The translations under genes and the position numbers were made by a program. A model generated the notes under the pieces. It was given only the letters and a program-made list of their open reading frames with translations. It did not search any database and had not been told where the DNA came from. 64,000 bases of DNA from Gammaproteobacteria bacterium (GTDB lineage Bacteria > Pseudomonadota > Gammaproteobacteria > Pseudomonadales > Pseudohongiellaceae): the NCBI GenBank assembly GCA_030654835.1, contig JAURWS010000033.1:1-64000 (forward strand), written 5' to 3'. How positions within the stretch are numbered: position 1 is the first letter of the stretch; each line of letters opens with the position of its first letter. This document shows positions 1 to 9,886 of this stretch, piece after piece.

Positions 1-59
1 GGCCTGCCCGCGATTGAGTTTTGAGCAGAAAACAATCGCGGGCAGGCCCGCTCCCACAG
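1..59. repeat. REP-like inverted pair (type A)
   Basis: Two perfect 16-base arms (GGCCTGCCCGCGATTG at 1-16 and its complement at 33-48) flank a 16-base A/T-rich spacer. The right arm runs on into CGCTCCCACAG, the reversed head of the REP-like family seen throughout the window. It lies 50 bases before nrtD, so it sits between nrtD and whatever lies upstream, probably the other nitrate transporter genes. It could form a hairpin in the operon mRNA. Confidence 0.8.
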
Positions 60-110
60 AAACACAGCAACACAGCAAGCGGTAGTCGTCAAAAGTCAGG
101 AGAGAAGCAT

Positions 111-911
111 ATGCAAAGTTATCTGGAAATCAGCAAGGTCGGCATCGAGTTCAACACCGAAAGCGGCAATTTCCGCGCACTGCAGAACGTCAACCTGAAG
201 GTGGATAAAGGCGAGTTCATCTCGTTGATAGGCCACTCCGGCTGCGGCAAATCCACCGTGCTGAATATCCTCGCCGGGCTCTACCAAGCCACCGAAGGCG
301 GCGTGATTCTCGATGGCAAGGAAGTCAACTCGCCGAGCCCCGACCGCGCCGTGGTGTTTCAGAACCATGCGCTGCTGCCTTGGTTGACGGTGTACGAGAA
401 CGTCGAGCTGGGCGTGAAGCAGGTTTTCAAGGGTAAAAAATCCAAGGTCGAGATGGTGGAGTGGATCGAGCACAACCTGGAGCTGGTGCACATCACGCAC
501 GCCAGACACAAGCGCCCGCACGAGATTTCCGGCGGCATGAAACAGCGCGTCGGCATCGCCCGCGGCCTGTCCATGCAGCCCAAGGTCTTGCTGATGGACG
601 AACCCTTTGGTGCGCTGGACGCACTGACCCGCGCCCATCTGCAGGACTCCCTGATGGAGATTCATGCCGAGCTGGGCACCACCGTGGTGATGATTACGCA
701 CGACGTCGACGAGGCCGTGCTGCTATCGGATCGCATCGTGATGATGAGCAACGGTCCTGCGGCCACCATTGGCGAGATACTGCCCATCACGCTGCCACGC
801 CCGCGTAATCGCCTGGCTCTGGCGGACGATCCCGACTTCGTCTACGCCCGCCAGCAAGTGCTCAAATTCCTCTACGACAAACACAAATTTCCCGGAGCGA
901 AAGCAGCATGA
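111..911 (+). CDS. nrtD: Nitrate ABC transporter ATP-binding protein
   Basis: ATPase of an NrtABCD/NasFED-type importer that brings nitrate (or nitrite/cyanate) across the inner membrane. The 266-residue protein has Walker A GHSGCGKST at 41-49, Q-loop VVFQN near 81, signature ISGGM at 139-143, Walker B VLLMDEP at 159-165 and the H-loop histidine near 197. I chose the ATG at 111 because AGGAGAG lies just upstream; an open frame back to 21 runs through the REP element and is unlikely to be coding. It overlaps nirB by four bases (ATGA), which suggests translational coupling. The permease and binding protein must lie before the window. The assignment to nitrate rather than taurine or cyanate rests mainly on the adjoining nirB, nirD and nasA. 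Confidence 0.92.
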   Translation: MQSYLEISKVGIEFNTESGNFRALQNVNLKVDKGEFISLIGHSGCGKSTVLNILAGLYQATEGGVILDGKEVNSPSPDRAVVFQNHALLPWLTVYENVELGVKQVFKGKKSKVEMVEWIEHNLELVHITHARHKRPHEISGGMKQRVGIARGLSMQPKVLLMDEPFGALDALTRAHLQDSLMEIHAELGTTVVMITHDVDEAVLLSDRIVMMSNGPAATIGEILPITLPRPRNRLALADDPDFVYARQQVLKFLYDKHKFPGAKAA

Positions 912-3439
912 AAGCCAAGAAAATTGTTGTCGTCGGCAACGGCATGGTCGGTCACTACTACGTGGAACAACTGGCCAAACAGAATGCCGGGCACGACATT
1001 ACTGTCATCGGCGCTGAACCGCGCCCCGCCTACGACAGGGTGCACCTGTCCGAAGTCTTCAGCGGCAAGAATCCGGAAGACCTGGCCCTGACCACTCGGG
1101 AACATTACAAAGACATCGGCGTCCACGCCCACTTCGGTGACGCCGTGGCCCGCATCGATCGCAAAGCCAAGGAAGTGATTACCGATCTCGGGCGGCGCTT
1201 CGCTTACGACAAACTCGTGCTCGCAACCGGCTCCTATCCCTTCGTGCCGCCAGTGCCCGGCTCGGATCAAGCGGGCTGCCTCACCTACCGCACCATCGAC
1301 GATCTCGGCGCCATTCGCGCACATGCCAGGGACGGCAAAGTCGGCGTGGTGATCGGGGGCGGTCTGCTCGGACTGGAATGTGCGAATGCCCTCAAGAGTG
1401 TCGGACTGGAAACCCATGTGGTGGAATTCGCCCCTGGCCTGATGGGTGTGCAACTCGACAATGGCGGCAGCGTGATGTTGAGGCAGATGATCGAAGAACT
1501 CGACGTGCAGGTCCACACCAGCAAGTCCACCCAAAAGATAGTGCCCGGCAACGAGCGCCGCCTGCGCATGGAGTTTGCGGACGGCAGCGCGCTGGAGACC
1601 GACATGATCGTGTTCTCCGCCGGCATCCGTCCCTATGATCAACTCGCGAAGGCTGCCGACATCACGGTGGGAGAGCGCGGCGGCATCGTCATCGACTATC
1701 ACTGCCGCACCAGCGATTCCGACATCTTCGCCATCGGCGAATGTGCGCTGTTCGGCGGCCGCATCTATGGACTCGTGGCGCCCGGCTACCGCATGGCCGA
1801 CGCCGCGCTGAGCCAGCTCACCGACACGCCTGTGCCTTTCCAGGGCGCGGACATGAGCACCAAATTGAAACTGCTGGGCATCGACGTGGGCTCCATCGGT
1901 GACTCCCACGGCAAGGCATTGCATAACGGTCAACCTCCGGCCGCTTTCCTCTACTCGAATGATCGCGAACGCGTCTACAAGAAGATTGTCGTGAGTGCCG
2001 ATGGCAAGAAACTGCTGGGCGCCGTGCTGGTCGGTGATTGCAGCGACTACGACACCCTGCTGCAGTTCTTCCTCAACGACATGGAGCTGCCAGCGAATCC
2101 CGAGGGCATCATCCTGCCTGCAGACAACGGCGCCACGCCACTGCTCGCGGGCATGTCACTGCCGGCGACGGCGACGATCTGCTCCTGTCTGAATGTGACC
2201 AAGGGCGCCATCGTCGCCGCCATTGATGGGGGCTGCTGTTCGGTTGCCGACGTGAAGGCTACTACCAAGGCGAGCACCGGTTGTGGCGGTTGCGCGGCAC
2301 TCTTGAAATCGACCGTCAACGAAGAACTCGCTGCGCGTGGTGCCGAGATCAACAACTACGTCTGCGAACACTTCGCGTATTCGCGTCAGGAAATGTTCCA
2401 CCTCATCAAGGTCGGCTCATTGAAGACCTTCGATGACATGCTGCACAAACATGGCAAGGGGCGCGGCTGCGACGTGTGCAAACCCGCCGTCGCGTCCATC
2501 CTCGCCTCGCTCTTCAACGATTACGTGCTGAGGAAAGAACACGCGAGCCTGCAGGATACCAACGACACCTTCCTCGCCAACATGCAGAAGGACGGCACCT
2601 ACTCCATCGTGCCGCGCATCGCGGGCGGCGAAATTAGCGCCGAGAAGCTGATCGTGATCGGCGAAGTCGCGAAGAAATACAAGCTCTACACCAAGATCAC
2701 CGGCGGCCAGCGCATCGACCTCTTCGGTGCGCGCGTCAATCAGTTGCCGGATATCTGGAGCGAGCTGGTGGCGGCGGGATTCGAGACTGGCCATGCCTAC
2801 GGCAAGGCGCTGCGCACCGTGAAATCCTGTGTCGGCAGCACCTGGTGCCGCTACGGCGTACAGGACAGCGTGCGCATGGCGATCCTGATCGAGAACCGTT
2901 ACAAGGGCGTGCGCTCACCGCACAAATTGAAGTCTGCCGTCTCCGGTTGCACCCGTGAGTGCGCCGAGGCGCAATCGAAAGACTTCGGCGTCATCGCGAC
3001 AGAAAACGGCTGGAATCTCTACGTGTGCGGCAACGGCGGCATGAAGCCGCGCCACGCCGACCTCTTTGCCACTGACCTCGACGACGCGACGCTGATCCAA
3101 TACATCGATCGCTTTTTGATGTTCTACATCCGCACAGCCGACAGGCTGCAACGCACGTCCGTATGGATGAACAATCTCGAAGGCGGGCTCGATTATCTGC
3201 GCGAAGTGATCATCGAGGACAAGCTCGGCATTGCCGCTGAACTGGAGGCCCAGATGGCCCTGCTGCTCGACACCTATCAGTGCGAGTGGAAGACCACCAT
3301 CGAGGACCCGGAAAAGCTCCAGCGTTTCCGCCAATTCGTCAACAGCACCGAGGAAGACGCCCATGTGGTGTTTGTGCAGGAACGCGGCCAGCCGCGCCCG
3401 GCGAAGGACAACGAGCGCGCGGCACTCGCGCCACACTGA
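908..3439 (+). CDS. nirB: Assimilatory nitrite reductase NAD(P)H, large subunit
   Basis: Reduces nitrite to ammonium in the cytoplasm with NAD(P)H. The 843 residues begin with an FAD/NAD-binding oxidoreductase half (GNGMVGHYY at the N-terminus, a second dinucleotide fold GGGLLGLECA near 156). Next come a BFD-like [2Fe-2S] domain (CSCLN near 425, TGCGGC near 460) and a second cysteine-rich segment ending GRGCDVC near 520. Last is the sulfite/nitrite reductase half with the siroheme-[4Fe-4S] ligands CVGSTWC (641/647) and CTREC (681/685). Length and domain order are normal for NirB. It is preceded by nrtD with a four-base overlap and followed by nirD after a gap holding three REP copies. Confidence 0.97.
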   Translation: MKAKKIVVVGNGMVGHYYVEQLAKQNAGHDITVIGAEPRPAYDRVHLSEVFSGKNPEDLALTTREHYKDIGVHAHFGDAVARIDRKAKEVITDLGRRFAYDKLVLATGSYPFVPPVPGSDQAGCLTYRTIDDLGAIRAHARDGKVGVVIGGGLLGLECANALKSVGLETHVVEFAPGLMGVQLDNGGSVMLRQMIEELDVQVHTSKSTQKIVPGNERRLRMEFADGSALETDMIVFSAGIRPYDQLAKAADITVGERGGIVIDYHCRTSDSDIFAIGECALFGGRIYGLVAPGYRMADAALSQLTDTPVPFQGADMSTKLKLLGIDVGSIGDSHGKALHNGQPPAAFLYSNDRERVYKKIVVSADGKKLLGAVLVGDCSDYDTLLQFFLNDMELPANPEGIILPADNGATPLLAGMSLPATATICSCLNVTKGAIVAAIDGGCCSVADVKATTKASTGCGGCAALLKSTVNEELAARGAEINNYVCEHFAYSRQEMFHLIKVGSLKTFDDMLHKHGKGRGCDVCKPAVASILASLFNDYVLRKEHASLQDTNDTFLANMQKDGTYSIVPRIAGGEISAEKLIVIGEVAKKYKLYTKITGGQRIDLFGARVNQLPDIWSELVAAGFETGHAYGKALRTVKSCVGSTWCRYGVQDSVRMAILIENRYKGVRSPHKLKSAVSGCTRECAEAQSKDFGVIATENGWNLYVCGNGGMKPRHADLFATDLDDATLIQYIDRFLMFYIRTADRLQRTSVWMNNLEGGLDYLREVIIEDKLGIAAELEAQMALLLDTYQCEWKTTIEDPEKLQRFRQFVNSTEEDAHVVFVQERGQPRPAKDNERAALAPH

Positions 3440-3442
3440 CTC

Positions 3443-3549
3443 TGTGGGAGCGGACCTGTCCGCGCAAGACTTTGCCTGTGGGAGCGGACCTGTCCGCGAT
3501 GGGATTTGGGAATATTTCAACAGACATCGCGGACAGGTCCGCTCCCACA
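3443..3549. repeat. Three REP-like units between nirB and nirD
   Basis: Two direct copies (3443-3464 and 3477-3498) and one inverted copy (3528-3549) of a 22-base unit that starts TGTGGGAGCGGACC and ends GTCCGCG. Each unit is itself partly palindromic (GCGGAC..GTCCGC), and units two and three face each other, so a stable long hairpin is possible. They lie inside the operon, four bases after the nirB stop and 27 bases before nirD, where they could affect mRNA decay or the nirB:nirD ratio. Confidence 0.9.
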
Positions 3550-3576
3550 GGGTCATCAAATATAGAGAGGAAGCCC

Positions 3577-3978
3577 ATGGGTACCGCAATTCACAAGCAA
3601 TTCAATAACGAACCAATAGCCGTTTTCAGCAAAGCCAATCTGCTGGAAAACTCCGGAGTCTGCGCGCTGATCAACGGTGTGCAGGTCGCCGTATTCTATC
3701 TGCCGACGGAGACGCCGCCGCTCTATGCCATCGACAACTACGACCCCATCGGCGGAGCGAATGTCCTCTCCCGTGGTATAGTCGGTGACATCAACGGCGA
3801 GCTGGTGGTGGCCTCGCCGCTCTACAAGCAGCACTTCAGTTTGCACAGCGGCCGCTGCCTGGAAGATGACAGCGTGCAGGTATCGGTCTACCAGGCGCGC
3901 CTGGAGGGCGATGCCGTGATTGTGATGCTGCAGAAAGCGCAATCACAGAAGCAGAACATTGTTCAGGACATCGCATGA
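3577..3978 (+). CDS. nirD: Nitrite reductase NAD(P)H, small subunit
   Basis: Small partner of NirB, 133 residues, with a Rieske-like fold. The conserved NirD core is visible: AIDNYDPIGGANVLSRGIVG near 50 and the stretch ending FSLHSGRCLED near 85-95. The Rieske cluster ligands are absent, as is normal for NirD. The start at ATG 3577 has GAGAGGAAG just upstream; a longer frame from 3280 overlaps the end of nirB and runs through the REP copies, so it was not used. It overlaps nasA by four bases (ATGA), pointing to one transcript and coupled translation. Confidence 0.93.
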   Translation: MGTAIHKQFNNEPIAVFSKANLLENSGVCALINGVQVAVFYLPTETPPLYAIDNYDPIGGANVLSRGIVGDINGELVVASPLYKQHFSLHSGRCLEDDSVQVSVYQARLEGDAVIVMLQKAQSQKQNIVQDIA

Positions 3979-6659
3979 TTGCAGAAGACTCTGGCAGCAG
4001 GCAGACCACCTGCCCGTATTGCGGCGTAGGGTGCGGCGTACAGGCCCAGACTGCGTTCGGGGTGATCGAATCGGTGCAGGGTGCGACTACGCATCCGGCC
4101 AACTTCGGCAGGCTCTGTGTCAAGGGTTCCGCGCTGCATGAAACAATGGGGGAGCAGGGGCGCCTGTTGCACCCGCGTATCGCTGGCGTGCGCACCGACT
4201 GGAACAGCGCGCTCGATCATGTCGCCGCCAGTCTCAGAAAAATCATTCGCAAACATGGCCCCGATGCCGTGGCGTTTTACCTCTCCGGCCAACTGCTGAC
4301 TGAAGACTATTACGTCGCCAACAAACTCATGAAGGGCTTCATCGGCAGCGCCAACGTCGACACCAATTCGCGCCTGTGCATGGCGTCCGCTGTGGCCGGT
4401 TACAAACGCGCCTTCGGTGCCGACGCCGTGCCCTGCAATTACGAAGACCTGGAGTGCTGCGACCTGCTGGTGATGGTCGGCTCCAATGCCGCCTGGACGC
4501 ATCCCGTTCTCTATCAACGCATCGTCGCCGCGAAGGCCGCGCGCCCCGGCATGCGTGTCGTGGTCATCGATCCGCGCCGCACTGCTACATGCGACATTGC
4601 CGACCTGCATCTGGCCTTGCGCCCCGGCGCCGACGCTTTCGTGTTCGCGGGCCTGCTGCAGTATCTGGCACAACGCCACGCGCTGGACCACGACTACATC
4701 GACAACTGCACCGAAGGCTTCGACGCGGCGCTGACTGCCTGCGAAGATTTCGATATCGACACCACCGCTGAGCGCAGCGGCCTCGACAGTGGCGCCCTCG
4801 AACAGTTTTACCTGTGGTTTGCCCGCACCGAGAAGACCGTGACGTTCTATTCGCAGGGCATCAATCAATCCGCCACCGGCACCGATAAGTGCAACGCCAT
4901 CATCAATTGTCATCTAGCCACGGGTCGTCTTGGCAAGCCGGGCATGGGCCCCTTCTCCATCACCGGTCAGCCCAACGCCATGGGGGGCCGCGAGGTCGGC
5001 GGGCTTGCCAATCAGCTCGCCGCGCACATGGATTTCACTCCGGAGAATGTGGAGCGCGTGGCACGTTTCTGGAAAGCAGAAAAGATGGCGACGCAGCCAG
5101 GGCTCAAGGCCGTCGACCTGTTTGCTGCCATCGAGAGCGGCAAGATCAAGGCGGTTTGGATCATGGCCACCAATCCGGTAGTCAGCCTTCCGGAATCAGA
5201 GCGCGTGCGTGCCGCGCTGCTGCAATGCGAACTGGTGATCGTCTCCGACTGCATCGAGAACACCGACACCACGGCCTGCGCCGATGTGCTGCTGCCCGCC
5301 ACCGGCTGGGGCGAGAAGGATGGCACCGTCACCAATTCCGAGCGCCGCATCTCGCGGCAACGCACACTGCTGGGCCCCGCCGGCGAGGCGCGGCACGACT
5401 GGTGGATCATCAACGAAGTGGCGAAACGCCTGGGCTTCGCCGATGCATTCCGCTATGACTCTGCTGCCGACATATTTCAGGAACACGCGGCACTTTCCGC
5501 GTTCGAGAACGAAGGCACCCGAGCCTTCGACATCAGCGCGCTCGTCGGCCTCGACAAGACTGCCTATGACGCCATGACACCGATGCAGTGGCCCGTGAAC
5601 ACCGCGAACCCGACCGGCAGCGCAAGGCTGTTCAGCGACGGTAAATTCTTCACGCCCTCGGGACGCGCCCGCTTCGTCACGCTGACGCCAGAGCTCCCGC
5701 AAGCTGCACCGACTTTCCAGACGCCCTTCCTGCTCAACACCGGCCGCCTGCGCGACCAGTGGCATACCATGACCCGCACCGGCCGCGCGCCACGTCTGCT
5801 CGCCCACACCGGCGCGCCCTTCGTGGCGATGAACCCGCGCGACGCCATGAGCAAGGGCATCCGCGAGGGCGACCTGGTGCGCCTGCACAACATCGACAGC
5901 CACGGCGACAGACAGGAGCTTCTATTGCAGGCCAACATTGATAGCGGCCTGCGCGATGGCGATGTCTTTGTGCCGATCCACTGGAACGACCAATTCGCGG
6001 CCAACAGCCGCATCAGTCGGCTGATCGCGCCGCGTACCGATCCGATCTCCGGACAACCGGAAAGCAAATATGCCCCCGTTGGCCTGCAGGGCATAAAAGT
6101 ACAGCGCTGGGTTGCTCTCATCAGCCGCGAGCCGGTGCCCGTCGGACCGTTCGATTTCTGGGTGAAGACACCGGTGACCGATGGCTGGTACACCCTGCTG
6201 GCCGACACCACGATCCCGACGAAGGAATCAGAAGAAGCCTGGCAGGCGTGGACGAGTGGTCTGCAGGCAGAGCTGCCGACAGGGCTGGAAAAAATCGAAC
6301 TGTCGAACACCGTGTCGGGGGACTATCGCGCCCTGCTGTGTCGCGACCAGCACATCGAGATCGCGCTGTTCGCGGGGTGCGACCGCAGCATGCTCCCGGA
6401 CATCCAGTGGCTGCAGTCACTGTTCAATCACAAGGTGGACTCGCAGTCCTGGCGCCTGCTCGCCAGGCAGGAGAGCTCGGCAATCAGCGCCAACCGCGTG
6501 ATCTGCAGCTGCTTCCGCATCACTGAGCAGCAGATCAACGGCGCCATCGACAAGGGTGCACGCAGCGCCGAGGATCTCGGCCGCCTGCTGCGCTGCGGAA
6601 CCAATTGCGGGTCATGTATCCCGGAATTGAAACAGTTGGTGGCGCGTCACGCCAGCTGA
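3975..6659 (+). CDS. nasA: Assimilatory nitrate reductase, catalytic subunit
   Basis: Cytoplasmic molybdenum enzyme that reduces nitrate to nitrite for NirBD. The 894 residues start with a [4Fe-4S] motif (C13, C16, C20, C48). The molybdopterin oxidoreductase body follows (SRLCMASA near 133, NQSATGTDK near 297) and then a molydopterin dinucleotide-binding domain (LNTGRLRDQWHTMTRTG near 590). The last 52 residues form a BFD-like [2Fe-2S] domain (CSCFRIT near 844, CGTNCGSC near 876). The extra C-terminal cluster is typical of Klebsiella-type NasA. No separate NasC-like reductase is visible downstream, so its electron donor is unknown. It is the last gene of the operon. Confidence 0.96.
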   Translation: MIAEDSGSRQTTCPYCGVGCGVQAQTAFGVIESVQGATTHPANFGRLCVKGSALHETMGEQGRLLHPRIAGVRTDWNSALDHVAASLRKIIRKHGPDAVAFYLSGQLLTEDYYVANKLMKGFIGSANVDTNSRLCMASAVAGYKRAFGADAVPCNYEDLECCDLLVMVGSNAAWTHPVLYQRIVAAKAARPGMRVVVIDPRRTATCDIADLHLALRPGADAFVFAGLLQYLAQRHALDHDYIDNCTEGFDAALTACEDFDIDTTAERSGLDSGALEQFYLWFARTEKTVTFYSQGINQSATGTDKCNAIINCHLATGRLGKPGMGPFSITGQPNAMGGREVGGLANQLAAHMDFTPENVERVARFWKAEKMATQPGLKAVDLFAAIESGKIKAVWIMATNPVVSLPESERVRAALLQCELVIVSDCIENTDTTACADVLLPATGWGEKDGTVTNSERRISRQRTLLGPAGEARHDWWIINEVAKRLGFADAFRYDSAADIFQEHAALSAFENEGTRAFDISALVGLDKTAYDAMTPMQWPVNTANPTGSARLFSDGKFFTPSGRARFVTLTPELPQAAPTFQTPFLLNTGRLRDQWHTMTRTGRAPRLLAHTGAPFVAMNPRDAMSKGIREGDLVRLHNIDSHGDRQELLLQANIDSGLRDGDVFVPIHWNDQFAANSRISRLIAPRTDPISGQPESKYAPVGLQGIKVQRWVALISREPVPVGPFDFWVKTPVTDGWYTLLADTTIPTKESEEAWQAWTSGLQAELPTGLEKIELSNTVSGDYRALLCRDQHIEIALFAGCDRSMLPDIQWLQSLFNHKVDSQSWRLLARQESSAISANRVICSCFRITEQQINGAIDKGARSAEDLGRLLRCGTNCGSCIPELKQLVARHAS

Positions 6660-6798
6660 ACGACACCGCCGCTCGATTTTCGACACTGATTTCTCAAAAG
6701 CCTGCTGGTAACTCAAATTTCCTATCCATTTCTTCATTTTTCCACTGGCAGCCCGATACAGTGAGAATCAAACGAATGAAAAGCGGCGGAGAGCACAC

Positions 6799-8001
6799 GT
6801 GGGTCGAAATTACGCAGCGTTGGGATGTCCGCATTTGCTGATGTCCAGGGTCGCTGCACTCCCTGTCGCTGCACTCTCTGTCGTCGTGCTGGCGGCAGTG
6901 ACGGCATTGGTATTGCTGCCTGCTCAACCCGGCTACGCAGCCGAGGGTGAAGACATTCCCGCAGACCCTGTTCACCTCGCCATCGCCGCCCCCATGGTTG
7001 GCACCAGTTTCACCGTCGGCATGCAGCTGAGTGCAGGCGTCGCTGCCGCCCTGCTGAGCCTGCCCGACGGAAAATTGCTGGGCCGGGATATTCGCGTCAC
7101 CACCCATAACGACAGTTGCGTCAGCGACATCGCCGAACGCGTGGCTTTGGATCTGGTGCAGAATCCCCCCGACCTGGTGATCGGCCACTCCTGCTCGGCC
7201 ACCACCATCGCGGCAGCTCCCATCTATGCGCAGCACAAGGTGCTGCAGATCACCCCCTCTTCCACCAATCCACAAGCGACCGAGATGGGCATCGGCACGT
7301 TGTTCCGCATGATTGGGCGGGACGAGGTGCAGGTCGACATGGCGGTGGAACGCATCGCCACGAAACATGCCGGACAGCGCCTCGGGATTCTGCATTTCCA
7401 AACTGGATACTCACGGTGGATCACACGAAGAGTAATCGAAGGACTGCGCAGTCGCGGCATAGAGCCCGATGTCATCGTCGAGAGTGGGGCGTCGGCGATT
7501 TCCTACATCGGTGAAATCCAGAAACTGATGGCTGCAGGAAGCGAGGTTGTCTATCTGGCCGGTGGTGCTCTGGACAGCGGAGTCTTCATGCGGCAGGCAC
7601 GGCAGATTGGTGCCCGCTTTCAGGTCATCTCCAGTGACACACTGGTCTCTTATATTTTCCCCGAAACTGCGGGCACGGCGGCGGAAGGCGTCCATTTCAC
7701 CTTTCCCTCCGAGGCAGCGGAACTGGCAACAGCAGCGACAGCCGTGGCTGCAATCCAACAGATGGGCCAGCAGCCAGTCGGCTACACCCTGCTGACCTAT
7801 GCGGCCGTCCAGACCTGGATCGAGGGCGTTCGCAGAGCCTCTTCATTCGATGCAGAACTGGTTGCTGCCGCCATCCGCAGAGCGCCACTGCAGACCATAC
7901 TGGGCTCCGTGACCTTCGATGCCAAGGGCGACATCAAGACGAGTTATCCAGCATTTTCCTGGTATACCTGGAAGGCGGGTGAACGTGTCGCCATCGATTG
8001 A
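6799..8001 (+). CDS. Periplasmic type-I substrate-binding protein (LivK/TorT-like)
   Basis: Exported 400-residue protein with a hydrophobic signal segment (about residues 16-45, cleavage likely after GYAA). The mature part is a branched-chain-amino-acid-type binding fold (IAAPMVGTSFTVG, GHSCSATTIAAAPIYAQHKV, ITPSSTNP). The start is taken as GTG 6799 because GGAGAG sits six bases before it; ATG 6841 is the alternative. No ABC permease or ATPase follows. Its stop lies 17 bases inside the next gene, a membrane diguanylate cyclase with a large periplasmic region. That arrangement suggests a ligand-sensing subunit for the cyclase rather than a transport component. The ligand is unknown; the neighbouring nitrate genes give only a hint. 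Confidence 0.85.
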   Translation: MGRNYAALGCPHLLMSRVAALPVAALSVVVLAAVTALVLLPAQPGYAAEGEDIPADPVHLAIAAPMVGTSFTVGMQLSAGVAAALLSLPDGKLLGRDIRVTTHNDSCVSDIAERVALDLVQNPPDLVIGHSCSATTIAAAPIYAQHKVLQITPSSTNPQATEMGIGTLFRMIGRDEVQVDMAVERIATKHAGQRLGILHFQTGYSRWITRRVIEGLRSRGIEPDVIVESGASAISYIGEIQKLMAAGSEVVYLAGGALDSGVFMRQARQIGARFQVISSDTLVSYIFPETAGTAAEGVHFTFPSEAAELATAATAVAAIQQMGQQPVGYTLLTYAAVQTWIEGVRRASSFDAELVAAAIRRAPLQTILGSVTFDAKGDIKTSYPAFSWYTWKAGERVAID

Positions 8002-9886
8002 ACCGCCCCACGACCACCATACCGGACAGACCACAGGCCGGTGGAAGGCCACCTTCGCCCGCCTCGGTATCCGCGAGAGTTTTCTCTTTGGCTTCGGCAT
8101 CATGTGCACACTCATGTTGCTGGTGGTGGCAGCGGCATTGTTCACTACCGCCAGAATCGGCCAATCGACCAGCAACATCCTGGATGAACAACTGCCGGTC
8201 ACGCTGGAGATTCTGCGGACTACGCGCGCGGTGGATGCCTTCACTGCTACCGGTGCCGCGCTGGTGTCGGCCACCACGGAGGACGATCGCCGCACGGCTT
8301 TTGAGCGCGCCGACAGCGCCCAGGCCGCGCTGGAACAGACACTGAACTACCTCGCCTCTGCCGATGCCACTGCAGAAGCTGCCGAGATCCACTTCCTGAG
8401 CGAAGAGCTGACCGACAACCTCCTGCGCATGCGCGACGTGGTGGATGAGCGCATTGCCCTCGTGCTGGCCAAAGACGCGGCCCGCACCCGGCTGGTGGCC
8501 AACCTGCAGGCATTTCAGCAACAACTGACTTATCGCATCCGCATCATGGAGAGCGACAGCGACATCATCGGATTGCTGATGGCTCAACCCATCCCGCCCA
8601 CGGATCGCGTCGCGGCGATGGCGCAGAACACGGCTCCGCTCATTCCTCTCGCACGCTTCTATGCCGAAGTCGAATCCATCGGTGGACGCCTGCTGGCCGC
8701 CGCCCAGGACTCCAATTTCCCGGCCCTGCATCTGTCCGAGCAGGTCCTCGCCATCGCTTTTGCGGGGGCTGCCAACACCTTCGCCCGACTACCCGAGGAG
8801 GAACGCACGGCATTGCAGAGTATCTTTACAGAACTGCAGGCTCTCGCGACCGCCACCGGTGGGCCGCTCGGACTGCGCGAGCGAGAGCTGACGCTGTACG
8901 CCGAGAGTCAGGTGCTCAACCTAGAAAGCCAGCAAATCACCAGCCGCGTCGATGCCACCACAGCGGATCTGGTGCAACGAAGGCTGGATGACATTCGTCA
9001 GGCGGGTGCGTCGGCCACCGAATCACAACAACGCTACATCTGGTTGCTGACCTTGGTAAGTGCACTCTCGCTGCTCGGCATGATGGCCTTCATGCGATTG
9101 CACGTCATGCGGCATCTGGTGGCGCGTCTGTCGCTGCTGAGCCAGACGCTGCAGAACATCGCGGCGGGGCGTTTCGACATTCCACTGCCGGAAGCCGGCA
9201 GCGACGAGCTCGGCCGCCTGGGCGCGGCGGTGCAACAATTCCACACCACGGCCATCGAAGCCGGGCGCCGGGAGTGTGAACTGCAGGCGAGCAACAGGAG
9301 CGCCGAGAAGGCACGCAGGGAGCTGGAGATAAAGGCGCATGAGCTGGAGAGACTGAACCGCAAGCTGGCTGACCTCTCGACGCAGGACTTCCTGACCGGG
9401 CTGGCCAACCGACGTCGCTTCGACGAGGCGCTCGGCATCGAGTGGGCACGTGGCACCCGCACCGGGCAATTGCTGGCGCTGATCATGATCGACGTCGATC
9501 ACTTCAAGCCGTTCAACGACCGCTATGGCCACCAGGCTGGCGATGACTGCCTGCGCCAGGTGGCTACGATGATGAAATTGGTCTTCGGCCGCGTCAGCGA
9601 TCTGGCTTCCCGCTACGGCGGCGAGGAGTTCTGCGTCATCGTCACCGATTCGACCGAGACGGGCATTTACGGCATGGCCGAGCGGGTCCGCACCGCCGTG
9701 GAGAAGCTGACCGTGGAGCACGCCGACTCGCCCTATGGGGTGGTAACGGTGAGTATCGGCGTGGCTGCTGCGATTCCCGGTGGCGGGAAGACTCCAGAGG
9801 ATCTACTCAGGGCAGCCGACGCCGCGCTCTACAACGCAAAAGCCAATGGCAGAAATCGGGTGATGCAATCTCAGCCCATCGGATAA
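7985..9886 (+). CDS. Membrane diguanylate cyclase with large helical periplasmic sensor
   Basis: Predicted to make c-di-GMP. With GTG 7985 as start (GGAAGGCGGG just upstream, overlapping the binding-protein gene by 17 bases) the protein has 633 residues. It has a transmembrane helix at about 25-48, a roughly 310-residue all-helical periplasmic region, a second helix near 355-378 ([15 protein letters not shown]), a HAMP-like and coiled-coil linker, and a GGDEF domain. The active site reads GGEEF at 545-549, and the inhibitory site RVSD lies five residues before it at 536-539, so activity and product inhibition are both expected. The long helical sensor resembles the TorS-type architecture by eye. 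The longer open frame from 7919 is less likely because it extends 83 bases into the upstream gene and has no ribosome site. Confidence 0.88.
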   Translation: MSPSIEPPHDHHTGQTTGRWKATFARLGIRESFLFGFGIMCTLMLLVVAAALFTTARIGQSTSNILDEQLPVTLEILRTTRAVDAFTATGAALVSATTEDDRRTAFERADSAQAALEQTLNYLASADATAEAAEIHFLSEELTDNLLRMRDVVDERIALVLAKDAARTRLVANLQAFQQQLTYRIRIMESDSDIIGLLMAQPIPPTDRVAAMAQNTAPLIPLARFYAEVESIGGRLLAAAQDSNFPALHLSEQVLAIAFAGAANTFARLPEEERTALQSIFTELQALATATGGPLGLRERELTLYAESQVLNLESQQITSRVDATTADLVQRRLDDIRQAGASATESQQRYIWLLTLVSALSLLGMMAFMRLHVMRHLVARLSLLSQTLQNIAAGRFDIPLPEAGSDELGRLGAAVQQFHTTAIEAGRRECELQASNRSAEKARRELEIKAHELERLNRKLADLSTQDFLTGLANRRRFDEALGIEWARGTRTGQLLALIMIDVDHFKPFNDRYGHQAGDDCLRQVATMMKLVFGRVSDLASRYGGEEFCVIVTDSTETGIYGMAERVRTAVEKLTVEHADSPYGVVTVSIGVAAAIPGGGKTPEDLLRAADAALYNAKANGRNRVMQSQPIG

